Origin: Cannabis sativa
Lineage: Eukaryota; Streptophyta; Magnoliopsida; Rosales; Cannabaceae
Length of the DNA: 64,000 bases
Direction of reading: 5' to 3'
Assembly (NCBI RefSeq): GCF_029168945.1
Contig: NC_083602.1
Coordinates: 61,028,600 to 61,092,599, forward strand
Shown: piece after piece, positions 46,614 to 57,935 of the stretch
Layout of the letters: each line of letters starts with the position of its first letter
How positions within the stretch are numbered: position 1 is the stretch's first letter
Made by a program: the position numbers and the translations under genes
Notes under the pieces: generated by a model
Told to the model about the DNA's origin: nothing
Database searches by the model: none
The model's input: the letters and a program-made list of their open reading frames with translations, nothing else

Positions 46614-48416
46614 TAATATAAAACAAACTTGCGCAAATAGGTCAATGCGATGTCTTGATCTTCGCATCAAGTGTAGTATATTTGAATCCACCCAAACTTC
46701 GGAAACTAGTTCATAAATACTCTTATGAAACATCCTTTACTATATGCTTTACTCATCAAGGGATACCGAAATCTTTTCTTGTTTTAAAAGTACATACGAA
46801 TTAACGAGAGGACATATCTCTCATATTTTAAAATATGTAATTGAGATAATATAGTGTAGACTTTTCTTCAGTGATATAACTTTCTGGTATTTTCGAATAG
46901 ACCAAGTTATAGTTCTTCTCTGGTAGAGCTTGAATTATTATACAATAATTCCTCCACCCCCAAAGTAAGCACCATCTTAAGAATTTCGAAATTAGATGGT
47001 GTGATACAAAGACAACTGATACACAGTTCCTTAATATCTGACATATAGATCACTTTCATAAATCCTTCTTGAATATCTTCTAATGTTCCCTATTTGATTA
47101 CATCTCAGATAGCTCCCACTCAATAGCAGATGTCTGGTTAAATAATACTTTTAACCTCTGATTGTTTAGAGAGTTACCTAGTTGTGACTTTTGTATTAGT
47201 CTGAAACCTTAAGTTAAGACTAAGTCATCAACATAGCAGACTAGTATTTGAAGTGAAAAATACATGCTAGAGATAAAGTAATCAAAATTAAGATACCATA
47301 AAATTTTATGAGGATTAAGAATTCTTGGTTCAAGTCATTCGAATGGACTGAACTAGAGTTCTTTATCTTATTCTCATAATTCTGATAAGCTATATCTATC
47401 CATGTGAATGGATAGATTTGCTTTTCAGTAGTGTTCTTAAGTACCTATCACAATTATCAACCTAATGAAGATGGGTATAGAACTTTAAAATTCTCCCACT
47501 CAATTAAGGTAGTGTGAAACTTTAACAAAGAACTTTCAAAGGTATCATACTTTTACTTACAACAGTAAAAACGAAATGGAACATACAATCAAGATCAAGA
47601 ATTTATATTGACAATAGCTGACTCATTATATTACTTCTATGTTTAAACAAGATATGTGTTTCATAGGGAATTGTGGAATAGACTCCACCCCTAAGAATAT
47701 ACATATAGGGTACTATGGAAAATCTCCACCCCTAAGTATATAGAGATTATGATCCACCCCTAAAGGTTGTAAAGATCATGATTCTCTGTGTGATAGAGTT
47801 TATGTGGAGTTGAATACTATCCAGAGTTCATTAGATATAAAAAATCGTTGAACTGCATAGTTTTCTTAACTTTTCTCCACCCCTATCAGATCATAAGATC
47901 CTTTTATTAAACAAATTCTTAATAATTGTATGAGAATTAACAATTATTGATAAACATAGAAATAATTTCTAGTGTTTATATAATATAACTCTATGAAGAG
48001 TTGTAAATGTTATAGAATTTGCATCAATAATAAAAACACTTACACATACAAACATATAAATATAATGTGGTAATAATTGATGAAGATAAAATAAATGAAG
48101 CTCAATCTCATAATTTGCAATAGGGAATTTCGAAAAAAACTTTATTAATAAAAAAAATGTATTGCAACAATATGAGAGAAACAGGGATAAATATCCCTAA
48201 CTAAAATTTGAAATCCAAATTGTCTTTAAACTAAAACAATTAATTCAAAAAATAAATTGAAGAGCTTCATCTTCATCTAGACGATTTCACCCTTGGTCCA
48301 GCTTGCTGATCCAACTCAATTGAGTTCAAGTAGCTTGGCCTATAAGAAGAAGAAAACAAATAAACAAAGTTAGTCCAGAATTATAAATCCAATTGGATAA
48401 TAATTCACTAAAACTC
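46614..48416 (-). pseudogene. Pol remnants of element D
   Basis: No open frame. The motif CCAGACATCTGCTATTGAGTG (reverse of about 47116-47136) corresponds to PDICY-stop-VG, with the TGA at 47120-47122 shared with A, B and C. Five TCCACCCC words (46953, 47684, 47725, 47753, 47876) read GGGGTGGA on the minus strand; the last is in a TDRGGE-like context. Protease, integrase core and most of RT are deleted. Confidence 0.6.
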
Positions 48417-49260
48417 TTAAAGTTTATGAAAGGAAATACCTTGTTTCTTTGCAAGAAGTTTAGGACATTGGGGTTTCCAATGACCTTTTTCATTGCAGTG
48501 GAAACATTTTCCTTTAAGTGTAGCATCACCAGAAGAAGCAGCCTTTTTCATGACTTTTGTTCGCTTCTTGGTGTTCTTCCACTTCTTCTTCGATTTGGGC
48601 TTTGAAGCAGAGGCGACATTTGCTTCAGGTTTCATCGTCCCATTACCATTACCAGGATTGTGAGGTTTACTCCCTTTCTTCTTGGGTCCTCCAATCAAAT
48701 TTTCATAAGTTTGAAGGTCATTGACTAATTCATGAAAGTCAATTTCCTTCTTATTCATGACATAATTTGATGTGTATGGTAGAAATGCTGGAGTCAGGCT
48801 ATTCAAGATAAGACTAACTTGAGTAGCACTGTCCATTTCAGCACCATGATCCTGGGCTTCTTGGAAATAACTGGACATGAGGAGAACATGATCACGCACG
48901 TTTTGATGAGGTTCCATCCGTGCGTTAATGTACTTCTTAGTCGCGTCAAAGCGTGACTGAAGTGATGCCTTACCGAATAGCTCATTTAACTTCGTCATAA
49001 CTTCACGGCCTTCTCGGTTTTAGAAAACCGAGTTTTGAGGGTGTCAACCATGCTAGAAAGCATAAAGTATAGAGCTTTGTCATTTGCCTTACGCAACGCT
49101 CATACTTTTCTTTCACGGCTTTAGATGCATTATCCCTGTGCACTTCAGTGACGGCTCGGTTAAAACAAACAAGGCACTTTCTCTATGAGAGCAATATTAA
49201 TGTTCTCATTCCATTTATTAAAGTTAGATCCATTCGGCTTATTTTCGATCCAACAGTGAT
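48417..49260 (-). pseudogene. Copia gag with CCHC zinc knuckle (element D)
   Basis: The open part (48417-48998) has LQSRFDATKKYINARM, VSLILNSLTPAFLPYTSNYVM, FHELVNDLQTYE, a Lys-rich basic stretch and the knuckle CFHCNEKGHWKPQCP (C-x2-C-x4-H-x4-C). Upstream in other frames, to about 49260, NFNKWNENINIAL and ASKAVKEKYERCV look like the gag N-terminus, with a TAA after PCLF and at least one frameshift. Gag would package element RNA in virus-like particles. It is the only gag in the four family members here. Confidence 0.82.
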
Positions 49261-52200
49261 AACATGGGATTCATTTTGACAAACAGAATACTACAAAATA
49301 ATAGAAATCAACAAATAGAAATTAATAATGGTTTAACACACAAAATCAATTCAGAAATTATAAGCACATAGCAAGTAGGAATGATATGAGAAAATACTTA
49401 AAAAAATCAATCCTAAATAATTTCCAAGGTTTTCAACAAACTGATATCAGTGTCCCGTTTAGGCGAGAGTCAAAGCTATCATCCATTGAATAGAGTTGTC
49501 AGCTCATCTAAAATGTTAAACATTCTAGCAACCTTTTATTCGATCAAGATCAGAATCCAGCGTTGTCCCGTTTAGGCGAGAGTCAAGGCTATTCTATCTT
49601 ATGAGCTTCTACCATTGTTTCGCAATTTGCAAGTCAAATATGGTCGCCACCATTAGGGTGATCTATACCATATAAAACACTTACAAACCACTTATCATGC
49701 GAGATTAAACGGTGCGAAATCGCTAATGAACGTTCCTCCATTAGGGAGGATTACTCACTAAAACAAACGCGGTGTAAAACCCACAATGGAGATCGAATAT
49801 CTTAATAATAATAAAGCTCATTGTTTAAAATGTATTTTCTTATTATTCTAATAAATAAATCTCATTAAATTCTATTTAAATATTAAAATTCAAAAATAAG
49901 AATTTAATATAATATTTATAAAATTATACTAGATGGTGATTGAAATAAAATTAATTATTTCCATCTTAGTAATAATCTTAAATATAAATATTAAGGAAAT
50001 TAATTTAAGATGAATTAAATAAATAATTAGCAACTTAAAAATTTCCTTTGAGAATATATTTATTGGGTTCGAAAATTAAGTATAAAAAAAAACTATACAA
50101 TTTTCGAAAAATAATAAAAATAGAAAAGAAATACTTCAAGCAAAAATATCACCTATCTAGATATTCTTTTGACTAGTTAATTCAATTTCTAATAATATAT
50201 ATATTTTAAATTCACTTATTTTAAATTAATCTATTAAATGAAAAAATCATTGACTTGAGTTGGTCCAAGAATTAATTAAAATAATTAATTAATTTACAAC
50301 TCAATCTATTTTTCAAAAAAAAAATCGAAAATATTGCATAATTAAAATGCAATTTTCGAAATTGATTAATAAAATAAAGAAAAATATATATTTTGAAAAA
50401 TTATTTAAATTTAAGTTGAAAAATTAAATTTCAACCTAAAATTAATTTTCTATTTAATTAAGTGTCATGAAAAATCAATAAATATTTAAGTATCATGATG
50501 AAAATCAACTTAGATATTTAGATTTTTCAACTTAATTAATTGTATTAAATTCAAGAAATAAATAATTAAGTGTAGAGAAGCCTTAATTATTAATTTCTAT
50601 TTAATACTAGGAAAAATATACTTAATAAAATTGTACCAAAATTAATTATTTAAATAATTAATTTCACAAAAGTATAATATTTTCCTATAAGTATTAGAAA
50701 TAATAAGTAGTCTAGAAATTACTATCTAGAAAATATCTTATTTGACTAAGTATCTTTTCAAAATTTGAAAAATATCTAATTTAAGTTATATAGAAAAAAT
50801 CTAAAACTTAAATAATTTCAAATCTAGATTTAATTAAATATCACAAATTAAGTTGTAACCACTTAATTTGAAGATATCTTTTAAAGTTAATATTTGAAAA
50901 GATATTAACAAAAAAATATCTAAGATATTCCATTTCAAGTTAATATTTGAAAAGATATTAACTTAAAAAAAAATATCTTAAGAATCTTTAATAACTAATG
51001 CCTAAGATTCCTCAACTTGATTTAAAATTTAAATCAAATATTCAAATTTAAGTTAGTTAAGAAAAATCAGTTGATACAACTAATTTATAACTTAAATAGG
51101 AATATTTAATTAAATAAGCTCGAGAAAGAATCTTAGTTAGTTAAAATTCTATATTTAATTAAATACAAGAAAAATACAAATAGTTTATCTAGAAATAATA
51201 TCTAAAACTAAAGGTGTTTTTCTTAAAATTAACTTTAAAATATTAAAATGAAAATAAATTTTCATATATTTTAAAAGTTAATTATGTTGCTAATTCAATT
51301 TTTATTAGGTCAAACTAATATAATTAACCTAGTACGATTATTCAAATCGAGCAAATGGGCCTTCACAATTGGGGTAGTTCATGTGAGGGGTCTTTGGAGT
51401 TCGGTATGTCGTACCCACTTTTATGGCACCCAACTCTCACACAAGGCCCAAAAGAGAGGAATTTAACCTTAAAATGAATAACTGTTATTAATTGAATAGG
51501 TTCAATAACTAAATGAACCTAAATAAAATCTATCATGGTGTGACATTTTATTTAGCAACAACCTATATGCATCTATATAATAAAATAAACATATAGGCTC
51601 ACACAGGCACACTTTGGATGGATCCTATCATGTTGCTAGGTCATACACAGATGAAAGAAGATTGTAAAATTTTTGTTACAAATTATTAACTTGACCAAGG
51701 GAGCCATCAGATCATTAGATCTGGCAAAAAGTAACCATGGCTATTTGCAATCAAGTAATAATAGGTTTTTAAAACTTACACACAAGCTAAAAACACATAC
51801 TCCTGCAACAAGGTTAGCTGGATAGTTGGAAGTAGGATTTATTTAATTTTAAATAAATAATTTCGAAAAAAAATAAATAATTAAAAAAAATATTTTAATT
51901 AATTTCGAAAAATAAAAAAAAATTAATTAATTTCGAAAATAAAATAAATTTAAAATTTCGAAATTATTTTTTAAAAAATAAATATTTAAAATTAAACCTA
52001 CTATTTGAAAAATTAGGTTTCAACCAACCTAAATATCATTTCAAAATTTGCTAACTACTTTTAAAAATTAAATGTTATTTTAAAAATAAAAATTAAATAA
52101 AAATTAGAAAAGATAAATAAAATATCTTTTCAGATTTTAAATTTAATTTAAATAAATAAAATAACAAAATTTAAAAAAATTAGCAAAATATCTTATATCT

Positions 52201-53018
52201 ATTTAAAATTACATGATTATAAATATCTTATTTTAAATTTAAATAAGGTCAAAATATCTAAAAATATTTAAAAAATCTTAATAGATAAGATATTTTTAAA
52301 ATATCTTAAAAGATAGGATATTTTTAAATATCTTAAAAGATATTATAAATATCTTTAAAAGATATTATAAATATCTTAAAAGATAAGATATTTTTAAATA
52401 TCTTAAAAGATATTATAAATATCTTAAAAGATATTTTAAATATCTAAAAAAAAATCTGACCTTAAATTTAAAAAAAATATAATCAAATTTAAAAATAAGA
52501 TAGATTTTTAAGCAAAAAGATAAATACTAGTTCTATTCAAATTCAAATTACACTAATATCTTGAATTAAATTAAAAAAAAATTAAATTAATTCAAAATGA
52601 TAATTAGAATTGAATTAGGAATAGTAATAGTATATATATAAAACCATACAAAAAAATTGGAAGTTAATTCCATGAAAAAGTATGAAAAATTGAAGAAAAT
52701 TGAAAAAATTCGAAACTGTACGGACAGTTCTGCGATCGCATGAAACTATCAAGACAAATTTCCGATTTTGTCAAATCTTCAAAAAATCATAACTAATTCA
52801 AATAAAATCCAAATTGAGTTCTGTAAAAGGCTAACTTGCTTAATTTTTTCCATACTATCCAATAAAAATAATTCCAGAACCGAAATAACAATTATTTTTC
52901 ATGAAAATTTCATAATCATCAATCAATCATCAAATAACACTCAATACAACATGATACCATCCAAAAAACATACAAACAATCGTTTTAAAGTCCAAATTAC
53001 ATGCAAGTAAATCAATTA
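49261..53018 (-). other. AT-rich leader of element D
   Basis: Reverse counterpart of 40380-43950 in B. One leader module is present (about 49420-49810); the second module seen in A, B and C is absent and gag lies there instead. There is no credible ORF. 52228-52455 holds a tandem palindromic array. Confidence 0.7.
52228..52455. repeat. AT-rich palindromic tandem array
   Basis: Units built on ATCTTAAAAGATA and TAAGATATTTTTAAATATCTT are repeated many times with period about 20-30. Each unit is itself near-palindromic. A shorter version lies at about 63655-63785 in element C; the corresponding part of B (about 40870-40990) has far fewer units, so copy number varies among members. Confidence 0.8.
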
Positions 53019-53035
53019 CCATGGCTCTGAGGCCA
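53019..53035 (-). other. Primer binding site of element D, variant
   Basis: The minus strand reads TGGCCTCAGAGCCATGG two bases after the 5' LTR end. Compared with the B site TGGTATCAGAGCCATGG, two adjacent bases differ (TA to CC), within the region pairing with initiator Met tRNA. Confidence 0.8.
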
Positions 53036-53037
53036 GT

Positions 53038-54949
53038 TGTTGGGAATTATTTTACCAGGATCTTAGATCTACTCACAAGTATGTTTATTAACATCCTAAA
53101 TATGAACTTTCTAAAACGATAAAATAAACACATATAAAGTTAAGAAAACCTTACATTGATGCAGCGGAATAAATGTCTTCTTCCACTCAGATCTCTAACC
53201 CTTGATTTCTTTCTGTAGCAGAGTATAATCAAGATCTGAGCCCGAATCTCCTTCTTCTTCAAGCTTTGATCCTTCACAGTCTTCCAATCTATGATTGAGT
53301 TACTGCTTGCTGTGTGTGGGGACTTACTCTTTCACTAGGGTCACGAAAAAGATGAAGGAAAAGAGGGAGAGAGGTTTCGGCCAAGGTAGAGAGTGAGGAA
53401 GGCTCAGTTTTCTGAAGAGAGAAATTTCTGTCACAAAGGCTTATTGAAAACTTGTGTTTTGACTGAGCCATCACTTTCTATTTATAGGCAACTTACTAGG
53501 TTTAAGTTTAGAATTATTTGGCATTAAAATAATGAAAATAATAATTTGAAAAAGCCTTATAAGTGGCCGGCCATAGGTGTTGTAATGGGCCCCACTTAAT
53601 TTTGCAATTTTATCAAATTTTATCTCTATTTTCTCAAAAATGCCAATTTTCCAATTCTAACCTTTTAAATGCCAAAACTAATTATTTAATAATTAAAATA
53701 CATTATTAAATAATATTGTCATTTAATTTAATTATTAATTAGACATATAAAGTCTATTAATAAATAAATAAACCTAGAAAACTCTTTTCCTTACAATTTC
53801 ACCCCTGCTTAGTGAAAATTCATAAAATCAGACATAGTCTAACTTTAGAATTATAATTGATCAATCACGAATCAATTAATGAGTCTTACAAGCAGAATGT
53901 TCTCAACTAGAATGGGGACCATGGATCTATATGCTGAGCTTCCAATAAGTGAACCAAATTTACCAAGTAAATTCCTACTTATTAATTCTTCGTTGAATCC
54001 ACTCTTAGAACTTAGAATTGCACTCTCAGACTTATATAGAGCATATTGTATGTTTCACGATACCAATATACTATCTCATTTAACCATTGTTATAATCTTA
54101 TTGTGATTTAAAGATCCTCTATATAGATGATTTACATCGAGATGGGATTTCTTTACCGTTCTCACCCCTCAATGTATTTTGCCCCTTAAAACACTTAGCT
54201 ACCTGTAAATGGTGTTTAGTGATCTAATAATTAGTCAGTTAAACAAGAGCTCATCCATTTACTTCTATTTGCTAAGCTCGAAGGGAATCATCACTTAACT
54301 TCTATACACCAGTAGAAGCTATAGATTCCATATTTATGTTCAGCACTCCCACTCAATCATACTATCATGTTCCCAAAATATACGTATCACCCTGACCCAA
54401 AAGTAGGCTTAACTAATAAATCAAAGAACATGAATAGCACTCCTGAGTTGAGCCCAAGCATATCAGGATTTAGATTCTTTTCAATCTTAAGATCAACTAC
54501 TGATATTGACTTGGAAAGATATGTATAACGGTAAGTTTGTAATATCTTAACTTAGTTGCAATATCGGTCCAGTCCAATGTATACTCCATACATTCGAAAC
54601 TAGTATACTTTACTAATGTCCTGGAAAGAACATAACACTTACTCCAAGTGTAAGTACACATCATCGCTGATTATCACATTAGTGTAAATCCAATAACACT
54701 GATGAAACAGGGACCAAAACTTTTGATTCATATGATCACAATCACATTCCACTGTGTTGACGATACTGTAATTGTGAATAAACATATGATCTGGATTTAA
54801 CTGATTTTGTGTGTATGAATGTAATAAACATATTAAACATATTAAACCATTAGCATGTAAAATTCATGCAAACATCAATCACTTCAAATTTCTTATATTG
54901 ATAACTAATCAGATTGTAAAGAGTTTTATTTAGGGCATAAAACCTAACA
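53038..54949 (-). repeat. 5' LTR of element D (1912 bp)
   Basis: Minus-strand start TGTTAGGTTTTATGCCC, end GGTAAAATAATTCCCAACA next to the primer site. It is almost identical to 44688-46598. The ORF at 53879-54106 has a twin at 45529-45756 and is LTR sequence. Confidence 0.92.
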
Positions 54950-54954
54950 TAAAT

Positions 54955-56022
54955 ACCATTTAGTTTTTCTTAGACATAATTCACGGTACCTTGTCGTAGT
55001 GGGAGAGTTTCTAGGAACTCACCTTCTTATGACTTGGGAGACACTAGTGATTTAAATCCATTGTGAGTTTAAACAAGTAATGGATAGTCAAGATAAGAAA
55101 CTAAGAAGAAAGCCAATAGAACTATGGTTTAATCCATTCACATGGAATAACCTAAAGTTTTCTACTACAAGGACATAAAAAGAAATTTTCGTTTATAAGT
55201 CTATTCAATAGACTTAACAAAACTTCATGTTCCTAGTATTATAGGTTTGAGTTTATCTAAACCTATGGCTTGTGGTATACCTGGTAATTACTTACTCTAA
55301 TGCAAGCAATTTACTTTAGTAAGATGCTGAAGCATTTTCTTTCTAATGGCAATCTATAGAAGCTTCACAACTTCTTAGGCATAGATTTTATTTATCTAAG
55401 GAAAAGTCTCAACTATTCCAGAAAAGATAAAGCCATGAAAGAATTTCTTATATCAACAGTGAGAGGTCTTGGATATGCTATTGCATGCCTTAGACCAGAC
55501 ACCTGCTGTTGAGTGGGAGTAATGAGTAGGTATCAGATTAATCCAGGAGAAGAACATTGGAAGACAATCAAGTAAATCTTAAGATTAAGAAGAGGAACTA
55601 TATGTTAGTCTATAAGAGTGTGTTTAAAACTCTTAGACTACACCACATCAGATTTCAAAATTTGCCTTTGTGCTAGAAAATCTTTCTAATAAGATGGTGG
55701 TTACTCTGGGGGTGGAATAGTGATTTTGGAGAAGTGTAAAAACCTATCTGAAGTCTCTAGGTCTACCAGAAAGGGACTGAATGTTAAGGTTGCAGGAAAG
55801 GTACTTATTGAGTCTAAGGAAAGTTCTATACATTTTTGGCACCATTCCAAATTGCCTAAACTACTAGTGTTAATTTCCTGATTAACCAAAAGTAGTTGTC
55901 AAAGATATAGAATCCAGTATCCCAAGAGAGTAGACATATAGAGAGGAATTTCACATTATCAATGATTTTGTGATTAAAGGAAGAATAATGGTGGAGAAAA
56001 GGTTGTGTTTAATTCAACCTTT
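54955..56022 (+). pseudogene. Pol relic of element B, continued after D
   Basis: Continues the frame-broken interior of B. At about 55495-55565 it reads CLRPDTCC-stop-VGVMSRYQINPGEEHW (stop TGA 55510-55512), then at about 55705 LGGG(I) and at 55765 GRS/LNVKVAG-like text. It runs parallel to A 3810-4621 and 12467-14740. It ends at 56022, where element C is inserted. Confidence 0.75.
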
Positions 56023-57920
56023 TGTTGGAAATTATTTTACCAGGATCTTAGATCTACTCACAAGTATGTTTATTAACATCCTAAATAAGAACTTTCTAAA
56101 ACGATAAATTAAACACATATAAAGTTTAAGAAACCTTACATTGGGTGCAGCGGAATATAATGACTCCTTCCGTTCAGATATCTAGCCCTTGATTCCTTTC
56201 TGTAGCAGAGCATTATCAATATCTGAACCTGGATCTCTTTCTCTGAATCCTTGATGCTGAATCTCCTTTGCTGATGATCTTTCTTCACGATCTTCCTCAC
56301 TATGATTGAGGTATTGCTTGATATGTGTGGGCACTACTCTAATCACTAAGGATTTCGAAATTCAAGAGGGAAGAGAAAGAAGAAGTGGCAGCTAAAGATA
56401 GGGAGAGAGAAAGGCTCAGGTTTTTCTCTGAAGGAAAAATAGAAAATTTAAGTGTGAATTTCCTGAAGCCTTCACTATCTATTTATAGCATTCCACTAGG
56501 GTTAGGTTTGAATTATTTGGCATTAAAATAATGAAAATATCAGTTTAAATTTCCTACAAAAGTGGCTGGCCCTATACTAGTGGATTTGGGCCTCACTTTT
56601 TGCAATTTTGCAGTTTTACCTTTTCTGCATCTGATTTTCTCAAAAACGCCAATTTTCAAATTCAACCATTTAAATGCCAATTCTAACTATTTAATAACTA
56701 TAAATAATTATTAAATAATATTGTCATTTATCATATTTATTAATTGAACCATACAAAGTATCATAATTAACAAATATGCCCCTATAAACTCTTTCTTTAC
56801 AATTTCGCCCTTACTTAGTGAAAAATTCACAAATAGACATAGTCTAATTTGAGAATTATAATTGATTAATCAAAACCAATTACATGAGTCTTACAAGCAA
56901 TATTATCTCAACTAGTGGGGGGACCATGGGTCTATATAACCGAGCTTCCAATAAGTAGATCAAGAATTTAGCACTAAAATTCACTAACTTATTAATTCTT
57001 CGTTGAATCCACGCATAGAACTTAGAATTGCACTCTCAGTATATAGAATGCTCTATATGTTCCACCATATAGACACATCATTAATTATCCATTGTTATAA
57101 TCCTAATGTGATCAATGATCCTCTATATGAATGATCTACACTGTAAAGGGATTAGATTACCGTTACACCCTACAATGTATTTTATCCTTAAAACACTTGA
57201 CCCTGTATAAATGATATTTCAGCTAATGTGAAATGAGTACTCCACCATTTATGTTCGTTTGGTCAAGCTCGAAGGTGATCATCCTTTGCTTACTATTCGC
57301 CAGATAGAAGCTATAGATTCCATGTTTATGCTAGCGCTCCCACTCAATCGCACTACCGTGTTCCCAAAAAGTACGTATCACCCTGACCTAAAAGTAGGCT
57401 TAACTAACAATTCAAGGAACACGAATAGCCTTTCAAGATTGAGCCTAATCATAACAGGATTAAGATCATTTGATCTAGGATCAACTAGGCGATATTGACT
57501 TGAATAGATTTTACGGTAAGTTTAATTAAATCTAAGTCAAAGTTCAATATCGGTCCCTTCCGATGCATACTCCATGCATCCAACCTGAGCTTTACTTTAA
57601 CCAATGCTCTGGAAAGAACATAGTATTTCTCCAAATACAAGTAAACTCTTGTTGTAGATTATCATATCGGTAAAACCACTCGTGTCGATAAATCTAGGAA
57701 ACTTTATTCACATAGTCATGTTTACTTTCCAATGTGTTGACAGCACAATAAACAGGATCAAGTATGTGAAAAGGGTTTCAGATGAATCTATACATTATCT
57801 ACATATAATCATGAAATAAATCATGTGAACAATGCAACATTAAATGTTATTTCTGATCTATATTAATAAGTAAATCTGATTATATTGAAATGAGTTTTAT
57901 TTAGGGCATAAAACCCAACA
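56023..57920 (-). repeat. 3' LTR of element C (1898 bp)
   Basis: Ends are TGTTGGAAATTATTTTACC and GGGCATAAAACCCAACA, with the polypurine tract beyond. It is similar to the solo LTR at 19127-21029 and, inverted, to B's 5' LTR. The ORF at 57259-57498 is the LTR peptide seen in all copies. Confidence 0.9.
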
Positions 57921-57935
57921 AACTCCCACTTGCAC
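57921..57935 (-). other. Polypurine tract of element C
   Basis: The minus strand reads GTGCAAGTGGGAGTT directly before the 3' LTR start, as in A and D. Confidence 0.85.

Larger units (their letters stand above)
44688..54949 (-). mobile_element. Complete copia-like LTR retrotransposon D
   Basis: Two LTRs (44688-46598 and 53038-54949) in minus orientation, with polypurine tract beside the left one and primer site beside the right one, flanked by the exact target duplication TAAAT (44683-44687 and 54950-54954). It interrupts element B at a point that is continuous in A near 3800. The LTRs differ at roughly 20-25 positions out of about 1910, so this is a fairly young insertion. It keeps a gag frame but only unreadable remnants of pol. 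Confidence 0.93.
38466..56022 (+). mobile_element. Copia-like LTR retrotransposon B, 5' part (interrupted by D and C)
   Basis: 5' LTR, primer site, AT-rich leader and relic pol on the plus strand. It is interrupted by D (44688-54949) and then by C from 56023, so its 3' LTR must lie beyond the window. Joining 44687 to 54955 restores the order seen uninterrupted in A near 3790-3830. The 5 bases before the LTR are GGTTT, inside LINE reverse transcriptase. Confidence 0.88.

Noticed and set aside
46614..48416. Possible host exon because the TCCACCCC repeats looked like splice or regulatory words
   Set aside because: The segment lies between the polypurine tract and gag of element D and contains copia pol relics, so it is element interior.
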